Below are positions 34,067 to 35,712 of a stretch of DNA of 35,712 nt, piece after piece (positions within the stretch are counted from its first letter, which is position 1; each line of letters starts with the position of its first letter). The DNA is from a virus. The notes under the pieces are model-generated. The model was not told the DNA's origin, searched no databases, and worked only from the letters and a program-made list of their open reading frames with translations. The DNA lies in the IMG/VR virus record IMGVR_UViG_3300032311_000598, positions 1 through 35,712 of that record, one strand, 5' to 3'. A program made the translations under genes and the position numbers.

Positions 34067-34076
34067 AAAAAATAAA

Positions 34077-35705
34077 ATGGCAAATTTTAATTTATCTAAA
34101 CTTATGGAAGGCAAGAACCCACAAGCGGTAATGTTGGCTGAAACACGTCAATTGAAAAGCAAATGGGAAGCAACTGGTCTTTTAGAAGGTTTAAAAGAAA
34201 GAGAGCAATCTCAAATCGCAGTTCTATTAGAGAACCAAGCGAAACAATTATTGGATGAAGCTACCGCAACTGGTACTTCAGCAGGTTCTGAAGAATGGTC
34301 TGGCGTAGCTTTACCATTAGTAAGAAGAATCTTTGGTGAAATTGCAGCGAAAGAATTCGTTTCAGTTCAACCAATGAACTTACCTTCAGGTCTTATATTC
34401 TATCTAGATTTCAAATATGGTACTGCACAACCAGGTAATCCAGCATTCTCTGGAAAATCTTTATTCGGTGGTAATGGTACTTCAACATTTGATGCTGATT
34501 TCGGTAGAACTAAGGCAGCAAACAATGGTCTTTATGGTGAAGGACGTTTCGGATATACAATCAACGAAGTTCCTGCAACTGTAGCATCTGCAGCAGTAAT
34601 CAGTACTGGTTCAGTACTTTCTGCAGATGGATGGAAAGAAGTTGGATTCGATGCAGCTTTATCTGCATCAGTAGCAGCAGGTACTTTAAGAAAAGTTGTA
34701 TTCCCTAAATCACAATTGACTAGACCAGATTTAGATGGCGTACGTTCATTCTATTTCTCATCTTCAGCATTCTCTGCTGCTGATGCGTTCTACCCTCAAT
34801 TTACTAAAGTTGATGGTGATAATATCGTATTTTACGCAAAATACACAGCTGGTGCTCACGCTCCAATTTCTGTAAAGTATTCATACGCTCCAACTTCAAA
34901 CACTCGTGGTGATTTCGAAGATGGTAACCCAACTGAACCAGCAACTGATTTAGGTATTCCAGAAGTTGACTTAGAATTACGTTCTGAGGCAATCGTTGCT
35001 AAGACTCGTAAGTTGAAAGCAGTATGGACACCGGAATTGGCACAAGATTTGAATGCATATCACTCAATCGATGCTGAAGCTGAATTAACTTCTATGTTAT
35101 CTGAATATATCTCTTTAGAGATTGACTTAGAAATCTTAGATATGTTAAAATCAAATGCTTTGACAGTTGATTACTGGTCTGCTTCAATCGGTGAAGAGTA
35201 CAATGCAGCAACAGGTGCATGGTCAGCAGGTAACAATTCATTGGCATACCAAAAAAATACATGGTTCCAAACATTAGGTGTTAAATTGAACAAAGTTTCT
35301 AACAAGATTCACCAATTAACATTACGTGGTGGTGCTAACTTTATCGTTGCATCTCCAGATGTTTGTACTATCTTAGAATCAATTCCTGGATTTACAGTTT
35401 CTGCAGATAAAGATGCTACATCTTTCGCAGCTGGTGTATCTCAAGTAGGTTCATTGGCATCTCGTTACACAGTTTACAAGAACCCTTATATGACTTCTAA
35501 CGAAATCTTATTAGGATTCAAAGGAAGTAACTTCCTTGAGACTGGTGCGGTTTATGCTCCATATGTACCATTGATTATGACTCCATTAGTGTACGACCCA
35601 ACTAACTTCACGCCAAGACGTGGTGTTATGACTCGTTACGCTAAGAAAATGGTACGTCCAGAATTCTATGGTAAAATTTATGTTAAAGATTTGGCTTCAA
35701 TCTAA
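34077..35705 (+). CDS. gp23: Major capsid protein (gp23-like)
   Basis: A 542-residue HK97-fold capsid protein. The best T4 gp23 matches are LVRRIFGEIAAKEFVSVQPM, LPSGLIFYLDFKYG, then KTRKLKAVWTPELAQDLNAY, HSIDAEAELTSMLSEYISLE, NFIVASPDVCTILESIPGF and YAPYVPLIMTPLVYDP. The N-terminal 61 residues form a helical delta-type peptide ending in LLDE before ATATG; cleavage after Glu61 would match T4 gp23 processing after an L/I-x-E site. The codons use more C-ending triplets than the glycan genes, as expected for very high expression. Start fixed by the AAAGGAG site. It forms the hexamers of the head shell. Confidence 0.96.
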   Translation: MANFNLSKLMEGKNPQAVMLAETRQLKSKWEATGLLEGLKEREQSQIAVLLENQAKQLLDEATATGTSAGSEEWSGVALPLVRRIFGEIAAKEFVSVQPMNLPSGLIFYLDFKYGTAQPGNPAFSGKSLFGGNGTSTFDADFGRTKAANNGLYGEGRFGYTINEVPATVASAAVISTGSVLSADGWKEVGFDAALSASVAAGTLRKVVFPKSQLTRPDLDGVRSFYFSSSAFSAADAFYPQFTKVDGDNIVFYAKYTAGAHAPISVKYSYAPTSNTRGDFEDGNPTEPATDLGIPEVDLELRSEAIVAKTRKLKAVWTPELAQDLNAYHSIDAEAELTSMLSEYISLEIDLEILDMLKSNALTVDYWSASIGEEYNAATGAWSAGNNSLAYQKNTWFQTLGVKLNKVSNKIHQLTLRGGANFIVASPDVCTILESIPGFTVSADKDATSFAAGVSQVGSLASRYTVYKNPYMTSNEILLGFKGSNFLETGAVYAPYVPLIMTPLVYDPTNFTPRRGVMTRYAKKMVRPEFYGKIYVKDLASI

Positions 35706-35712
35706 TCTAAAC

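Noticed and set aside
1-35712. tRNA genes, CRISPR arrays, integrase or att sites
   Set aside because: The gaps are too short or lack cloverleaf, spacer-repeat or recombinase signals; direct repeats found are coding paralogues.

Overview
The window is a single-direction block of AT-rich, tightly packed genes from a T4-like contractile-tailed bacteriophage. No tRNA, rRNA, integrase, insertion sequence or CRISPR array was seen. The phage assignment rests on a recognisable large terminase, portal, prohead protease, scaffold and gp23-type major capsid protein in T4-like order. The host cannot be fixed from the sequence. Almost complete absence of Shine-Dalgarno (SD) sites in the left two thirds, A/T-only start contexts and a phage copy of ribosomal protein bS21 would suit a Bacteroidota (flavobacteria-like) host, but this is inference and other AT-rich aquatic hosts remain possible.

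Left region (1-17348): a sugar and glycan gene block. It holds a GT-B glycosyltransferase, a methyltransferase, a GT-A glycosyltransferase, two GT7 (beta-4-galactosyltransferase-like) enzymes that each carry a LamG-like domain nested inside the catalytic fold, a radical SAM enzyme, a stand-alone LamG-like protein, three SDR-type sugar-nucleotide epimerase/dehydratases, an RmlC-like 3,5-epimerase, a split and shortened thiamine-diphosphate enzyme (alpha-like and beta-like genes kept apart), and three members of a family marked by a GFKTF-S-x-FWDESYD motif. Genes overlap by 1-19 bases, so this is probably one or a few long transcripts. The likely combined task is to make and attach an unusual sugar to a virion protein or a surface polymer.

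Middle (17393-22006): one 1537-residue fused protein with an HxGH nucleotidyltransferase domain, a ParB-like motif, a hydrophobic Gly/Ala-rich stretch, an HExxH metallopeptidase motif and a C-terminal ligase/nucleotidyltransferase-like domain with KxDG and EG motifs.

Right region (22060-35705): DNA packaging and head assembly. The order is zinc-ribbon protein, gp17-like terminase, gp20-like portal, four uncharacterised genes (one only 58 codons), gp21-like protease, three uncharacterised genes, bS21, gp22-like scaffold, gp23-like capsid protein. Several uncharacterised proteins contain repeated ES(V/I)NE or related peptides that fit prohead-protease cleavage sites. They may be capsid-packaged polyproteins cut into modules during head maturation.

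Two region-wide signals stand out. SD sites are almost absent up to the portal gene, then present before nearly every gene from 26187 on, except bS21 itself. A recurrent ATATTTATA-type motif lies in most of the intergenic gaps and is a candidate phage promoter.
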